The notes under the pieces: model-generated
Seen by the model: only the letters and a program-made list of their open reading frames with translations
Databases searched by the model: none
What the model was told of the DNA's origin: nothing
NCBI RefSeq assembly: GCF_900167435.1
Contig: NZ_FUWS01000004.1
Span: 62,001 to 126,000 of the forward strand
Length of the DNA: 64,000 bases
DNA from: Marinactinospora thermotolerans DSM 45154
GTDB lineage: Bacteria > Actinomycetota > Actinomycetes > Streptosporangiales > Streptosporangiaceae
Direction of reading: 5' to 3'
Program-made: the position numbers and the translations under genes
Part shown: piece after piece, positions 8,224 through 17,720 of the stretch
Position numbering within the stretch: position 1 is the stretch's first letter
How the letters are laid out: each line of letters opens with the position of its first letter

Positions 8224-8469
8224 ATGAAGCGCTTGCATCTGGGGCTGGCCGCTGCCTTCTTCGCAGGGGCGGTGGTCTTCACCGCCGGGGCACCTGCCAG
8301 CGCCGCCAGCGCCCCCAGCGATGTCAGTATCGCCAGCACCGCTGGCCCCTACGACACCGAAGGGGACTGCCTGATTGCCCGAAACGAGTACAACCGCTAC
8401 TACGACATCGACAGTTACTGCTTCCAGTATCCGCCTCTCTTTGGTCTCTGGTGGTTCCACTACTCCTAG
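8224..8469 (+). CDS. Small secreted protein (signal peptide, two cysteines)
   Basis: An 81-residue protein starting MKRLHLGLAAAFFAGAVVF with a textbook Sec signal peptide and an AGAPASAAS cleavage region near residue 28. The mature part is about 50 residues, rich in Tyr/Asp (NEYNRYYDIDSYCFQY), has two Cys that could form one disulfide, and ends FGLWWFHYS. Start ATG 8224 is immediately preceded by GTG 8221, and either may be used; AGGAG lies upstream. I do not recognise a family. It lies directly left of the internal terminal-repeat copy and is part of the transposon cargo. It could be an exported peptide, a toxin-like peptide or an orphan. Confidence 0.65.
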   Translation: MKRLHLGLAAAFFAGAVVFTAGAPASAASAPSDVSIASTAGPYDTEGDCLIARNEYNRYYDIDSYCFQYPPLFGLWWFHYS

Positions 8470-8488
8470 AGCGAAGGGCGTCAAAATC

Positions 8489-8524
8489 GGGGGCCATTAA
8501 CGAACGTGGTACCAGCCGCGAACG
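8489..8524 (+). repeat. Internal degenerate copy of the Tn3 terminal repeat
   Basis: Starts GGGGGCCATTAACGAACG and ends CCAGCCGCGAACG. It matches the left terminal repeat at all but about five positions plus one indel, in the same orientation as the left end. It could be the left end of an inner transposon that shares the right end at 15635. Confidence 0.75.
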
Positions 8525-8625
8525 AGATGGACCCACCGTGATCGTCCTGCCCTACCAGGGGAGCGAGGAGGATCGCTTCAGGTTCTGGCGGCAGCCCCCC
8601 ACCTGAGGTCACAGCAAAGTCACGA

Positions 8626-8666
8626 GCCCCCGTGCAGCGGAGCGTTGCGCGGGGGCCGGTTTTTGT
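8626..8666 (+). terminator. Intrinsic terminator
   Basis: GCCCCCG (8626-8632) pairs with CGGGGGC (8650-8656) around an internal TGCA/TGCG stem, followed by CCGGTTTTTG. It follows a short open stretch ending ACCTGA near 8606 that may be a gene remnant. Confidence 0.6.
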
Positions 8667-8730
8667 GCCACGGATTGTTCTAAGTGTCGATAAGGTTCAC
8701 TGATCGGAGGCCGTAAACCTGAACAATCAG

Positions 8731-8798
8731 GACAGACGGAGTGTCCCTCCCCGCGAGGGGAGGGACACTCCGTCTGTCACCTTTGTGGTGACAGACGG
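8731..8798. repeat. 22-bp perfect palindrome with overlapping alternative stem
   Basis: GACAGACGGAGTGTCCCTCC plus CC (8731-8752), loop GCGA, perfect complement 8757-8778. The right arm also forms a second stem: 8770-8781 pairs with 8787-8798 around TTTGT. The two stems are mutually exclusive. The structure overlaps the stop codon of the minus-strand HTH gene, so it may act as a terminator or attenuator, or as a recombination site. Confidence 0.75.
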
Positions 8799-9343
8799 AC
8801 GGGGCGATCGGCCGCGCGCGCTTGGTGGCGGCGGTGGGCGACCTGGCGGGCCACCCCCAGCGCGCGTCCCAGATCGGTGTAGGAGACGTCGTCGAGTTCC
8901 ATGGCGCGGTCCATCGCGGCGCGCTCTTGTGCTTCCAGGGCACGGCGTAGGTCCCCCAGCAACGCCACCACGGCCAGACGGGTGGCCCGGTCGGCGTCCG
9001 CGTCGGCCAGGGCGGCCTCCACGGCCGCCGGCGGATCCAGGACGGCCAGGCGCTGGCGCCACGCCTCGACGGCGGCGAGCCCGCCGACCCGCACCGCGTA
9101 GCGGTGGGTTAGGTGCTCGATCGGAGTCATGGATGGGGCGGGGCCGGTGTAGGGGTGCAGCAGGGCAGGCAGCCCGCCCAGGCCCTCCAGGCGCTCACGC
9201 ACCCGGTAGGGCTCGGCCGCGTCGAGGGCGTCGTTCAACGCGGTGGCCAGGGCCTCGGCCATGGCGGCGATGCGCTTATCGACCGCGGCGTCGTCGACCT
9301 GTAGCTCGTGGGCGGGCTGCCCGGTGATGGAGGAGGTGATCAC
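8777..9343 (-). CDS. Helix-turn-helix protein, plasmid/ICE-like
   Basis: A protein of about 188 residues with a long alpha-helical N-terminal region (VDKRIAAMAEALATALNDAL, then LADADADRATRLAVVALLG) and a C-terminal helix-turn-helix of the form DVSYTDLGRALGVARQVAHR. This C-terminal layout (DxxxxELGxALGVSRQAAHRR) is frequent in small actinobacterial DNA-binding proteins on plasmids and integrative elements. GTG 9343 is the best start I can see, but it lacks a clear ribosome binding site and the true N-terminus could be truncated. It ends inside a strong palindrome. Targets are unknown. Confidence 0.55.
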   Translation of the reverse strand: MITSSITGQPAHELQVDDAAVDKRIAAMAEALATALNDALDAAEPYRVRERLEGLGGLPALLHPYTGPAPSMTPIEHLTHRYAVRVGGLAAVEAWRQRLAVLDPPAAVEAALADADADRATRLAVVALLGDLRRALEAQERAAMDRAMELDDVSYTDLGRALGVARQVAHRRHQARAADRPVRLSPQR

Positions 9344-9610
9344 GGCAAGGGCGGTGGTGCGGGGGCTGGGCCAGCGGCCTCGCCAAGCACTGCGGCCACG
9401 GTGGCCGGGGCAGGGCTGTCGCTCCACTCCCACTCCCAGCGCTTGGCAGAGGAATCGTACTCGGGTGCTCGTTTCCAGAAGTGTCCAGTGTCAGTGAACT
9501 TGTTCCGTTGGCAGGCAGTTGATCTGCTGCGTCAGCCGTTTTGCCCCCAGGCCGGGCTTGCGCCAGCAGGGTTGCTCCACACCGAAAGTGAGCGCCTGAA
9601 AGCGGTACGG

Positions 9611-9778
9611 ATGCAGCCTGGGCATGGGGTGCGGGAGACCGGGGCATCGGTGAGGTTCGAGGTCGTCCTCCTCGCCCCCGACGGCACCGAGGAGCGCCTG
9701 CCGCTGGAGCAGGCCGCCCGCTACCCCTTCGAGTCCGTGCTGGGTCGCTTCTACTCGCGTCCCGCCTTGCGCGCGTAG
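9611..9778 (+). pseudogene. TnsA-like transposase endonuclease subunit, N-terminal fragment
   Basis: From ATG 9611 the frame encodes SVRFEVVLLAPDGTEERLPL, then ARYPFESVL, then unrelated residues to a stop. FEVVyLgaDGaerRLPLE...PFEkVLPVR is how TnsA-like heteromeric transposase endonuclease subunits begin in streptomycetes, from memory of the family. Similarity stops right after FESVL near 9740, so only the first 45 or so residues survive. The rest has been replaced by the oppositely oriented CGNR gene. It suggests that a Tn7-like element once sat here, or that the cargo was assembled by recombination. Confidence 0.45.
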
Positions 9779-10344
9779 GCACGCGCGGCCCTGACCCGGT
9801 CGCCACAGCGAGTCGAGCACCAGTGGCGCCTGGCGTGTGTGCGCAACAGGAAACGGCCGCACGAAGGTGCTGCGCAGCGGGCGAGCATCGCGGTGTCCTC
9901 ACTGGAGAGAAGGGCGAGCACGTCCGTCGCGACGGCCGACATCGCGTACTCGACGGCCTGCGTCGCCGGATGCTCGGACACCGAGAGGAAACCCTCGGAC
10001 TCGCTCCATACGAGGCGCTCAACCGCAGGCGCCAACTTCATCGCGGTGTTGACGGCATCGACTGCCGGTGCAGGTGGCCGATCGCGTGTGACCGCCGCGT
10101 CGAAGACCTCACGCACGCTCCCACGGAAGTCACGCAGACGGTTGCTGCAGTACACCTGCACGTCGGCATCGGGCGCGGCCAGCCCTCGCGCGATCATCCA
10201 GTCGGTCGTGCGCCGCGGGTCGCCGAGCAGGTCCACCGCCCCGGCGCCCATCTCCCAGCCGCCGCTGTTGGCGAGCGCGAGGCTCGGGTGCGCCTCCTCG
10301 CCGGGAGCCGGCGGGAGATCAGCGATTCTCATCGTCCTCGTCAT
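9751..10344 (-). CDS. CGNR zinc-finger / ABATE-domain regulator
   Basis: A 197-residue protein of the ABATE + CGNR zinc finger family. The C-terminal finger is ARCAAPSCGRFLLRTHARRH followed by WCSTRCGDRVRAARAYARK: four zinc cysteines and the CGxR box (here CGDR for CGNR). The N-terminal ABATE region starts HPSLALANSGGWEM. The family is regarded as putative stress-induced transcription regulators. It is transcribed divergently from the MBL hydrolase/MFS exporter operon, with an 11-bp-arm palindrome in the 105-bp gap, so it most likely autoregulates and controls that operon. Its 3' end overlaps the TnsA-like remnant. Confidence 0.85.
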   Translation of the reverse strand: MTRTMRIADLPPAPGEEAHPSLALANSGGWEMGAGAVDLLGDPRRTTDWMIARGLAAPDADVQVYCSNRLRDFRGSVREVFDAAVTRDRPPAPAVDAVNTAMKLAPAVERLVWSESEGFLSVSEHPATQAVEYAMSAVATDVLALLSSEDTAMLARCAAPSCGRFLLRTHARRHWCSTRCGDRVRAARAYARKAGRE

Positions 10345-10373
10345 GGTGATCTCATGCTACCGGGTTGCGTAAG

Positions 10374-10403
10374 CCGTGAGAAAGGCTCTACTCTTTCTCA
10401 CGG
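10374..10403. promoter_or_regulatory. Palindromic operator/promoter between regulator and MBL-MFS operon
   Basis: Perfect 11-bp arms CCGTGAGAAAG (10374-10384) and CTTTCTCACGG (10393-10403) around eight bases. A possible promoter toward the operon, TTGCGT at 10365-10370 and TCTACT at 10387-10392 (16-bp spacer), has its -10 element inside the palindrome, so bound regulator would block transcription. Confidence 0.65.
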
Positions 10404-10449
10404 TAAATAATTCTGTTTGCCATGATCCCATCGAGATCGAAGGACACCC

Positions 10450-11220
10450 ATGCAGCTCACCCACGTGCGCAACGCGACGATGCTCATCGAGACCGCCGGC
10501 AGCCGGATCCTCGTGGATCCGATGCTCGGCGCGAAGGGATCCTCCATCGCCGCGCCGACGGTGGTCGACAACCACCGGCGCAACCCCCTGGTCGACCTCA
10601 CGACACCGCTCGCCGAACTCCTCGACGTCGACGCCGTGATCGTCACCCACACTCACCCCGACCACTGGGACGAAGCAGCCGCAGCCCTGCTGCCCCGCGA
10701 GCTCCCCCTCGTCGTGCAGCACGAAGAGGACGCGATGAAGATGCGGGAGATCGGCTTCTCCGACGTCCGGGTACTCCAGACGTCGCTCGACCTGCTCGGA
10801 GCGACCGTCACCCGCACGGAGGGCCGACACGGGTCGAAGGAGTTCCTCGCGGCCAATCCCGCGATGGGCGAGGTCAGCGGGTTCGTTCTCGACGCGCCGG
10901 GAGAGCCGGTCGTGTACGTCGCCGGAGACACCGTCTGGACCGACGACGTGGCCGCCGCCCTTGCGGACCACACGCCCGACATCGTCGTCCTGAACACCGG
11001 CGAGGCCACCTGGATCACGGGGGACGCGATCATCATGGGCGCCGACGATGTGCTCCGCGCGCACCGCGCCCTGCCGGACGCGCAGATCGTCGCCGTGCAC
11101 ATGGAGGCGCTCAACCACTGCGTCGTCACCCGTGACCAGGTGCGAGCCCTCGCCGCCGAGCACGGGATCACGAACCTCGTTCACGTTCCCGAGGACGGAG
11201 AGAAGATGACCTTCGCATGA
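10450..11220 (+). CDS. MBL-fold metallo-hydrolase (UlaG/lactonase-like)
   Basis: A 256-residue metallo-beta-lactamase-fold hydrolase. Metal ligands are visible in HTHPDHWD (HxHxDH), in the GDTVWTDD loop, and probably in the AVHMEALNHC segment near the C-terminus. Length and the early RILVDPMLG fit the single-domain UlaG-like lactonase/hydrolase branch rather than true beta-lactamases. No signal peptide is present, so the product is cytoplasmic. Its stop overlaps the MFS start (ATGA), indicating a two-gene operon under the divergent CGNR regulator. A plausible inference is that it hydrolyses an intracellular toxic ester or lactone whose product, or residual substrate, is exported by the MFS protein. 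Confidence 0.88.
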   Translation: MQLTHVRNATMLIETAGSRILVDPMLGAKGSSIAAPTVVDNHRRNPLVDLTTPLAELLDVDAVIVTHTHPDHWDEAAAALLPRELPLVVQHEEDAMKMREIGFSDVRVLQTSLDLLGATVTRTEGRHGSKEFLAANPAMGEVSGFVLDAPGEPVVYVAGDTVWTDDVAAALADHTPDIVVLNTGEATWITGDAIIMGADDVLRAHRALPDAQIVAVHMEALNHCVVTRDQVRALAAEHGITNLVHVPEDGEKMTFA

Positions 11221-12455
11221 CGGCCACGACGACACCGGACACCGTCCGGATCGCACGTCTCCAGCGCCGCATCGTCTGGGCGCTCTCCGCAGGACAGGTG
11301 CTCGGCGGCATCGGGACGGGCGCGACGATCAGTCTCGGACCGCTGCTGATCGTGGTCACCGCCGGCTCCGAGGGCCTCTCGGGCCTGGCCGCGACAACGG
11401 GAACGCTCGGTGCGGCCGTCCTCGCGATCCCCCTCGCGCGCCTGGCGCAGTCGCGGGGGCGGCGCGTTTCTCTCACCACGGGTGCGATCCTGGCCGCGCT
11501 CGGCGGACTCCTCGTGATCGCGTCGGCCGGGCTCATGAGCCTGCCGCTGTTGCTCGTCGGCCTCACACTGATGGGCGCGGCGCAGGCGCTCAACCTGCAG
11601 GCCCGGTTCGCCGCGGCCGACCTCGCGGCGGACCGGACGCGCGGGCGTGATCTCTCGCTCGTTGTCTGGTCCACGACCATCGGCGTGGTCTTGGGACCCA
11701 ACCTGTTCGAACCGGGTGAGGCGCTCGGCGCCTGGCTCGGACTGCCGGAGATGTCGGGCGGGTTCGCGATCAGCATGGCGGCGCAGCTCGTCGGGATCGT
11801 GCTGTTCCTGGTGTTCCTGCGCCCGGATCCGCTTCTCACCGCGGCGGCGCTGGCAACGCGCGGCGACGACCCTGTCGCTCCCCGACCCACGGGAGCCCTG
11901 CGGACGCTTCGCCACAACCGGCTCGCCCTGCGTGCGGTCGTCACGATCGCGCTCTCGCACGCCGTCATGGTCTCGCTCATGAGTATGACGTCGGTGCACA
12001 TGACCGGGCACGGCTCGGCCATGGCGATCGTGGGGCTGACGATCAGTCTCCACATGGCTGGCATGTACGCCCTCGCGCCCGTTTTCGGTTGGCTCACCGA
12101 CCGCTGGGGGGCCCGCGCCGTCATTCTCGGCGGGCAGGGGCTGTCGGCGCTCGCACTGGTCGCCGGGGTGCTCGGCTCGGACTCCGAGGCAGGCGTGATG
12201 AGCGCACTGATCCTGCTGGGGCTGGGCTGGTCGGCTTCCACGGTCGCCGGGTCGACGCTCGTGACCGAGTCCGTCGCGCCTGCCGAACGCCCGCGGGTCC
12301 AGGGGGCTTCGGACACCCTGATGAACCTCGCGGGCGCGATCGGCAGCGCGGCCGCGGGGCCTGTCCTGGCGGTGATTGCCTTCCACGGCCTGGCCGCCGT
12401 CCTGCTGGTCCCCGTCGCGATCGTCGTGGTGATGCAGCTCCGACGTGCCGACTGA
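11217..12455 (+). CDS. MFS transporter (drug-efflux-like), transposon cargo
   Basis: A 412-residue major facilitator protein with about 12 hydrophobic segments. The loop 2-3 motif reads ARLAQSRGRRVSL, and the equivalent second-half loop reads GWLTDRWGARAVILGG. It starts at ATG 11217, overlapping the MBL stop by four bases, so both are translated together. Its place after an MBL hydrolase and behind a palindromic operator argues for an inducible exporter. The substrate cannot be predicted. The gene ends about 100 bp before the transposase gene, which runs the other way. Confidence 0.88.
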   Translation: MTATTTPDTVRIARLQRRIVWALSAGQVLGGIGTGATISLGPLLIVVTAGSEGLSGLAATTGTLGAAVLAIPLARLAQSRGRRVSLTTGAILAALGGLLVIASAGLMSLPLLLVGLTLMGAAQALNLQARFAAADLAADRTRGRDLSLVVWSTTIGVVLGPNLFEPGEALGAWLGLPEMSGGFAISMAAQLVGIVLFLVFLRPDPLLTAAALATRGDDPVAPRPTGALRTLRHNRLALRAVVTIALSHAVMVSLMSMTSVHMTGHGSAMAIVGLTISLHMAGMYALAPVFGWLTDRWGARAVILGGQGLSALALVAGVLGSDSEAGVMSALILLGLGWSASTVAGSTLVTESVAPAERPRVQGASDTLMNLAGAIGSAAAGPVLAVIAFHGLAAVLLVPVAIVVVMQLRRAD

Positions 12456-12560
12456 CTGCTGCGCGTCGCGGGTCAGTCCTCCTGTTGGAGGACGCCCGCG
12501 GCTCGCGGTTCGGCGGCCTGAAAGTCCCTGGTCCGCGACCGGGCGGCCGAAGCCGACCGC

Positions 12561-15541
12561 TCACGCGGGTGCGGGACCTTCGGGTGCCACACCCGCGCCG
12601 AGGTCCAGGCGCGCGCCCAGGTCCAGGTTGACCTCGCCGTAGGGGCGCACGTGGGACCAGAACAGCGGCGTCAGCCCGCGTCGGTCGGCCGGGGTGAGCT
12701 TGTCCGCCCACGCGGGTTCGGCGAGCACGTCCTGGAGCATGAGGGTGTTGACGTAGACCAGGGACGCCTGGAGGATCCGCAGGCACAAAGCGGCCATCTC
12801 CACCTCCTCGCGCCGGTTGGTGGAGATCTCCCCGCCCTTGCCGTAGTAGATGACCGCGTTTGCGGCGTTCCAGGACTCCACCACGTTGAGGCCCTCCTCG
12901 ATCTCGCGCTGCAACTCGCGTTCTCGCAGGTAGCGGGCCACGAAGCAGGTGCGTTGGGCGCGACCGATCTCCAGCATCGCCTGGTAGGCCGGGTGGGAGG
13001 CGGCGCGGGTGAAGCGGGACAGGATCGCCTCGGTGGAGGCGGTTCCCGAGTGGATCGCGGTGGCGTACTTGATAACCTGGTCGTAGTTGTTCTCGATGAC
13101 GTCCCAGCGGATCGGCCGCGTCATGGCCGCCACCAGGTTGGGGTAGGCGTCCGGCTCGCCGACGTTTGGGCGGTAGAGCCGGACGTGGTTGATCTGCTTG
13201 ATGCGCGGCAGAAGGTCCACGTTCAGCAACCGGGTGATGCCGAACCCGATCTCGGACTGGCCGTGGGAGTCGACGTAGTTGCCTTCCACCTTCATCGTCG
13301 TGCCGTGGCGGATGGCGCCCTCCACCATGGCCGCGACTTCGGAGGCTGAGGCCCGCAGTGTCTGGGAGTGCACCACCACCGAGCCGCGCTCGACGTGCCA
13401 GTACACCAGGATCCCCCGGCCGCCGTAGCGGGAGTGCCACTCGGTGAACAGGTTCTGCTCCCAGGCCCGAAAGTGCGTGGAGTCGGAGGCCACCGCTGTG
13501 GAAGAGGCGCCCCACAGGCCGGTGTCGCGGGCGGTGAAGGTGGCGTTGGCGATCTCCACGGCGATCTGCCGGGCCGCCTCGGGGGTGAGGTAGCGGCGCC
13601 GCACGTAGCGGATGTCCTCCTCGGTGTGGCCATGCGTGCCGCCCGCCACGGCACGGATCCCGGTGTTGGTGCCATATCCGTAGATGGACAGCATCAGCTT
13701 CTCGGCCAGCACCTCGGGCGGCATGCTCCCGCCGTCGGCCACCGCGGTGACCTGTTGCGCAGGATCGCCTCCTTGAGCATGTCGATCAGCGGCACCCCGT
13801 CCCACCTGCGTCGGACCTCGCCCTTGATCCGGCGCAGGTTGCGCGGCTCGGGTGAGGCCTCCGGCGCGGTGAACCGGATCGCCCCCGCCTTGCGCTCAGT
13901 GATGTCGACCCACTCCAGATCAGGCAGGGCGGCGTCCAGCGCGCCGAGCTCGGCCTCCATCTCAGTGCGCAGCGCGCGGGTGAAGGCCTTGGGGTCGCGG
14001 GGTTTGCGCAGCTCGGTGTAGTGCTCGGCGCGGCGCGAGGCGAAGTCGGCGGGCAGGTCCTCGTCCGGGTTGCGCCACCGCCCGGCCCCGAGGACCCACA
14101 CCTCCTTGCAGCGCAACTGTTCGCGCAGCGCCTGGAAGGTGGCGACTTCGTAGACCATGCGCACCGTCCGGGTGCGGCCGCGCTTGTCGTCGCGGCGCAC
14201 CACCTCGGCCCACTGGCCTGAGGTGCCCCGGTGCTCGGGGATGTGCTCGCCCAGCGGGTAGTAGGTGGTGTTGCCTACCTTGGCGTAGCGCTCCACCAAC
14301 TCCAGGGCCTCGATGACCGGCCGATGCGCGGAGTTGTTGAACCGAAACTCCAACACCTGGAGCAGTTCGATCAGGCCGCGCCGGTAGTGGTTGGTGTAGG
14401 AGGCCTTGAGCGTGGTCTGCACCGTGCGCCGGTACACAGGCCCCTTGGTCCGGTACTCGTGCACCAGCTCCTTGAGCGTCTGCTCCCCGCCGCTCACCGC
14501 GCCGAACACCACCTCGCGCACCTCGCGCACCTGGCCGTCCGGGTCGGCCACGGAGGCCTCGGCGATGTGGAACAGGATGTTCTCCTTGCCCGGTGACCCG
14601 CTTGAAGGCGTTGATCAGCTCGTTGGTCACCTTGCGCTCGGCACGGGCCCCGATGCGGTGCACGGTCGCGATCAGCAGGTCCACCAGTGAGTCGGTGACC
14701 TCCCGCTCCCGCTCGACCAGCAACGCCGACAGCAGGGTCACGGCGGCCTGAGGGGAGCGGCGGCGCAGGTGGGAGGGCGACTCCACCGCCGCCCGCTGCC
14801 GCCAGGAGGCCAGCACCTTGGGCGCAACGTCGGCGAACAGGTGCGGCGGCAGGCCGATGGAGCGGATCGCGTTGAGCTTGCGGATCTCCCGCAGCATCGA
14901 CTCCAGGCTGATGTTTCCCGGCATTGCCTTGACCAGGGACAGCACCGACTCGGCGTCTTCGTCGTCGGCCTCGGTCTCTGGGTTGTGCTCCACCAGGCCC
15001 AGCACCCGTGCGCGCAACTCAGGCGCCAGGCGGGATTCGATCGCGGTGAACCACGTCTCCTCGGCAGTGCTCAGGGCCGAGCGCACCATCCGCATGACGC
15101 GGTCAGCGGTGGGGGGGGCTCGATGCGCTCGGCGAAGCAGTGCTTGAGCAACTCCTCGCGCACCCGGTCGGTGCTGCGCTCGGCGTGAGCGACGTTGGCG
15201 GCCAACCAGTCGGTGAGCTTGTCGGCGTCGGCCACCCCGCACACCCGAAATCCCAGGTGGTCGCGGATCTGCTTGCGGTGGTACTCGATCGTGCGCCCGG
15301 ACCACTCATAGAAGCCGAAGTCGGCGGCGGGCACCTTCACCTGGCGGGCGACGAAGCCGACGACCTCGTCAGGGAAGTCCGCTCGACCGCGGGGGAAGCG
15401 GCCGTGCCGCGTGTAGTACTTCAGCAGCAGCGCGAACCCCAGCTTCGTCGCGCCGCGCTTGCCCGTCACCAGGTCCTGTTCGTCGTCCAGCACGGTCCAA
15501 TGCTCGACAAGTTCGTCCATGCTCACCGGCTGCCGACTCAT
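12561..15541 (-). pseudogene. tnpA: Tn3-family transposase TnpA, full length but three single-base frameshifts
   Basis: About 990 codons of a Tn3-type DDE transposase, read right to left in four frame segments. The N-terminal DUF4158-like region contains DELVEHWTVLDDEQDLV and RTIEYHRKQIRDHLGFR. The middle contains TTYYPLGEHIPEHRGTSGQW. The catalytic domain contains LMLSIYGYGTNTGIRAV, VASDSTHFRAWEQN, YVDSHGQSEIGFG and VVESWNAANAVIYYGKGGEI. Frame changes occur at the G8 run 15111-15118 (one base short), near 14585-14592 (one base extra in GGG), and near 13760 (one base short in the CAACAG region). All are single-base, so the open frame is otherwise preserved. Start is taken as ATG 15541. With perfect ends and target duplication, the element looks recently active, so sequencing indels are as likely as decay. 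Confidence 0.88.
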
Positions 15542-15598
15542 GGACCGCATCATGCCGAAAGACCCTGGTTCAGGGTGGTCGATCACCGAAACTGGTCA

Positions 15599-15635
15599 CG
15601 TTTGCGGCTGGTGACACGTTCGTTAACGGCACCCC
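15599..15635 (-). repeat. Right terminal inverted repeat (37 bp)
   Basis: The reverse complement begins GGGGTGCCGTTAACGAACGT and is identical over 37 bp to 6013-6049. It is followed outward by the target duplication. Confidence 0.95.
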
Positions 15636-15640
15636 ATCGT
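15636..15640. repeat. Target-site duplication ATCGT, right copy
   Basis: Identical to 6008-6012. Together they mark a single Tn3-type insertion event. Confidence 0.9.
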
Positions 15641-15788
15641 GGACGGGGGCCGGTCTCGACCCGGACGAGCCGTAGGGGCGCCCAGGACGCTTGCCGGTGG
15701 GGGCGGACCCGCCCCGTCCGGATCGGGCGCGCCGCGGCGACGCCCTCCCGGGCGCGTGTCCGTCCAGGAGGGGCGGAGAAAAACCAAA

Positions 15789-15815
15789 GGCAAGGAGGTC
15801 TGGTCACTCCTTGCC
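15789..15815 (+). terminator. Stem-loop upstream of rox
   Basis: GGCAAGGAG (15789-15797) and CTCCTTGCC (15807-15815) around nine bases, then ACTCTTAAT. It may end transcription entering from the left, insulating the rox promoter. Confidence 0.45.
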
Positions 15816-15823
15816 ACTCTTAA

Positions 15824-17479
<1,656 letters not shown>

Positions 17480-17720
17480 GCCATGCCTCCCGGAGGGGAC
17501 ACACACCCCGTGGCGGACTTGGGCGATCCCCGCCCGGAAGCGCGCAGGTCAGGGCAGGGCGGTGGTCGCCCCGCTCGCCGCGGAGTCCGCCGGCCGTGGC
17601 CGAACCGTCGCGCGTCCCCTCCAGTCGCGGGCCGGAGAGGCGCACAGAGCCTCTCCGTGGCCGAGGCGGCCCGGCCGGGCCTGGGCGGGCCGGCCGGGCC
17701 ATCCGTCACCCTCGGGCAAC

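Larger units (their letters stand above)
6013..15635. mobile_element. Tn3-family transposon, 9.6 kb, with resistance/detox-like cargo
   Basis: Bounded by two identical 37-bp terminal inverted repeats (6013-6049 and 15599-15635) that begin with the GGGG typical of Tn3 elements, and flanked by ATCGT on both sides. It contains a Tn3-type transposase gene at the right end (12561-15541), a CGNR regulator / MBL hydrolase / MFS exporter module (9751-12455), and accreted fragments on the left. These fragments are a tyrosine recombinase 3' end, an RHH protein 3' end, an HNH nuclease gene, an endonuclease VII-like gene, a small secreted peptide, an HTH protein and a TnsA-like fragment. No serine resolvase was found. 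An internal related repeat at 8489-8524, in the same orientation as the left end, suggests a smaller element (8489-15635) nested at the right. It separates the SNF2 gene from rox. Confidence 0.93.

Noticed and set aside
8489-15635. Independent target duplication for the inner transposon
   Set aside because: The bases left of 8489 (CAAAATC) do not match ATCGT at the right end, so an independent insertion of the inner element cannot be shown.
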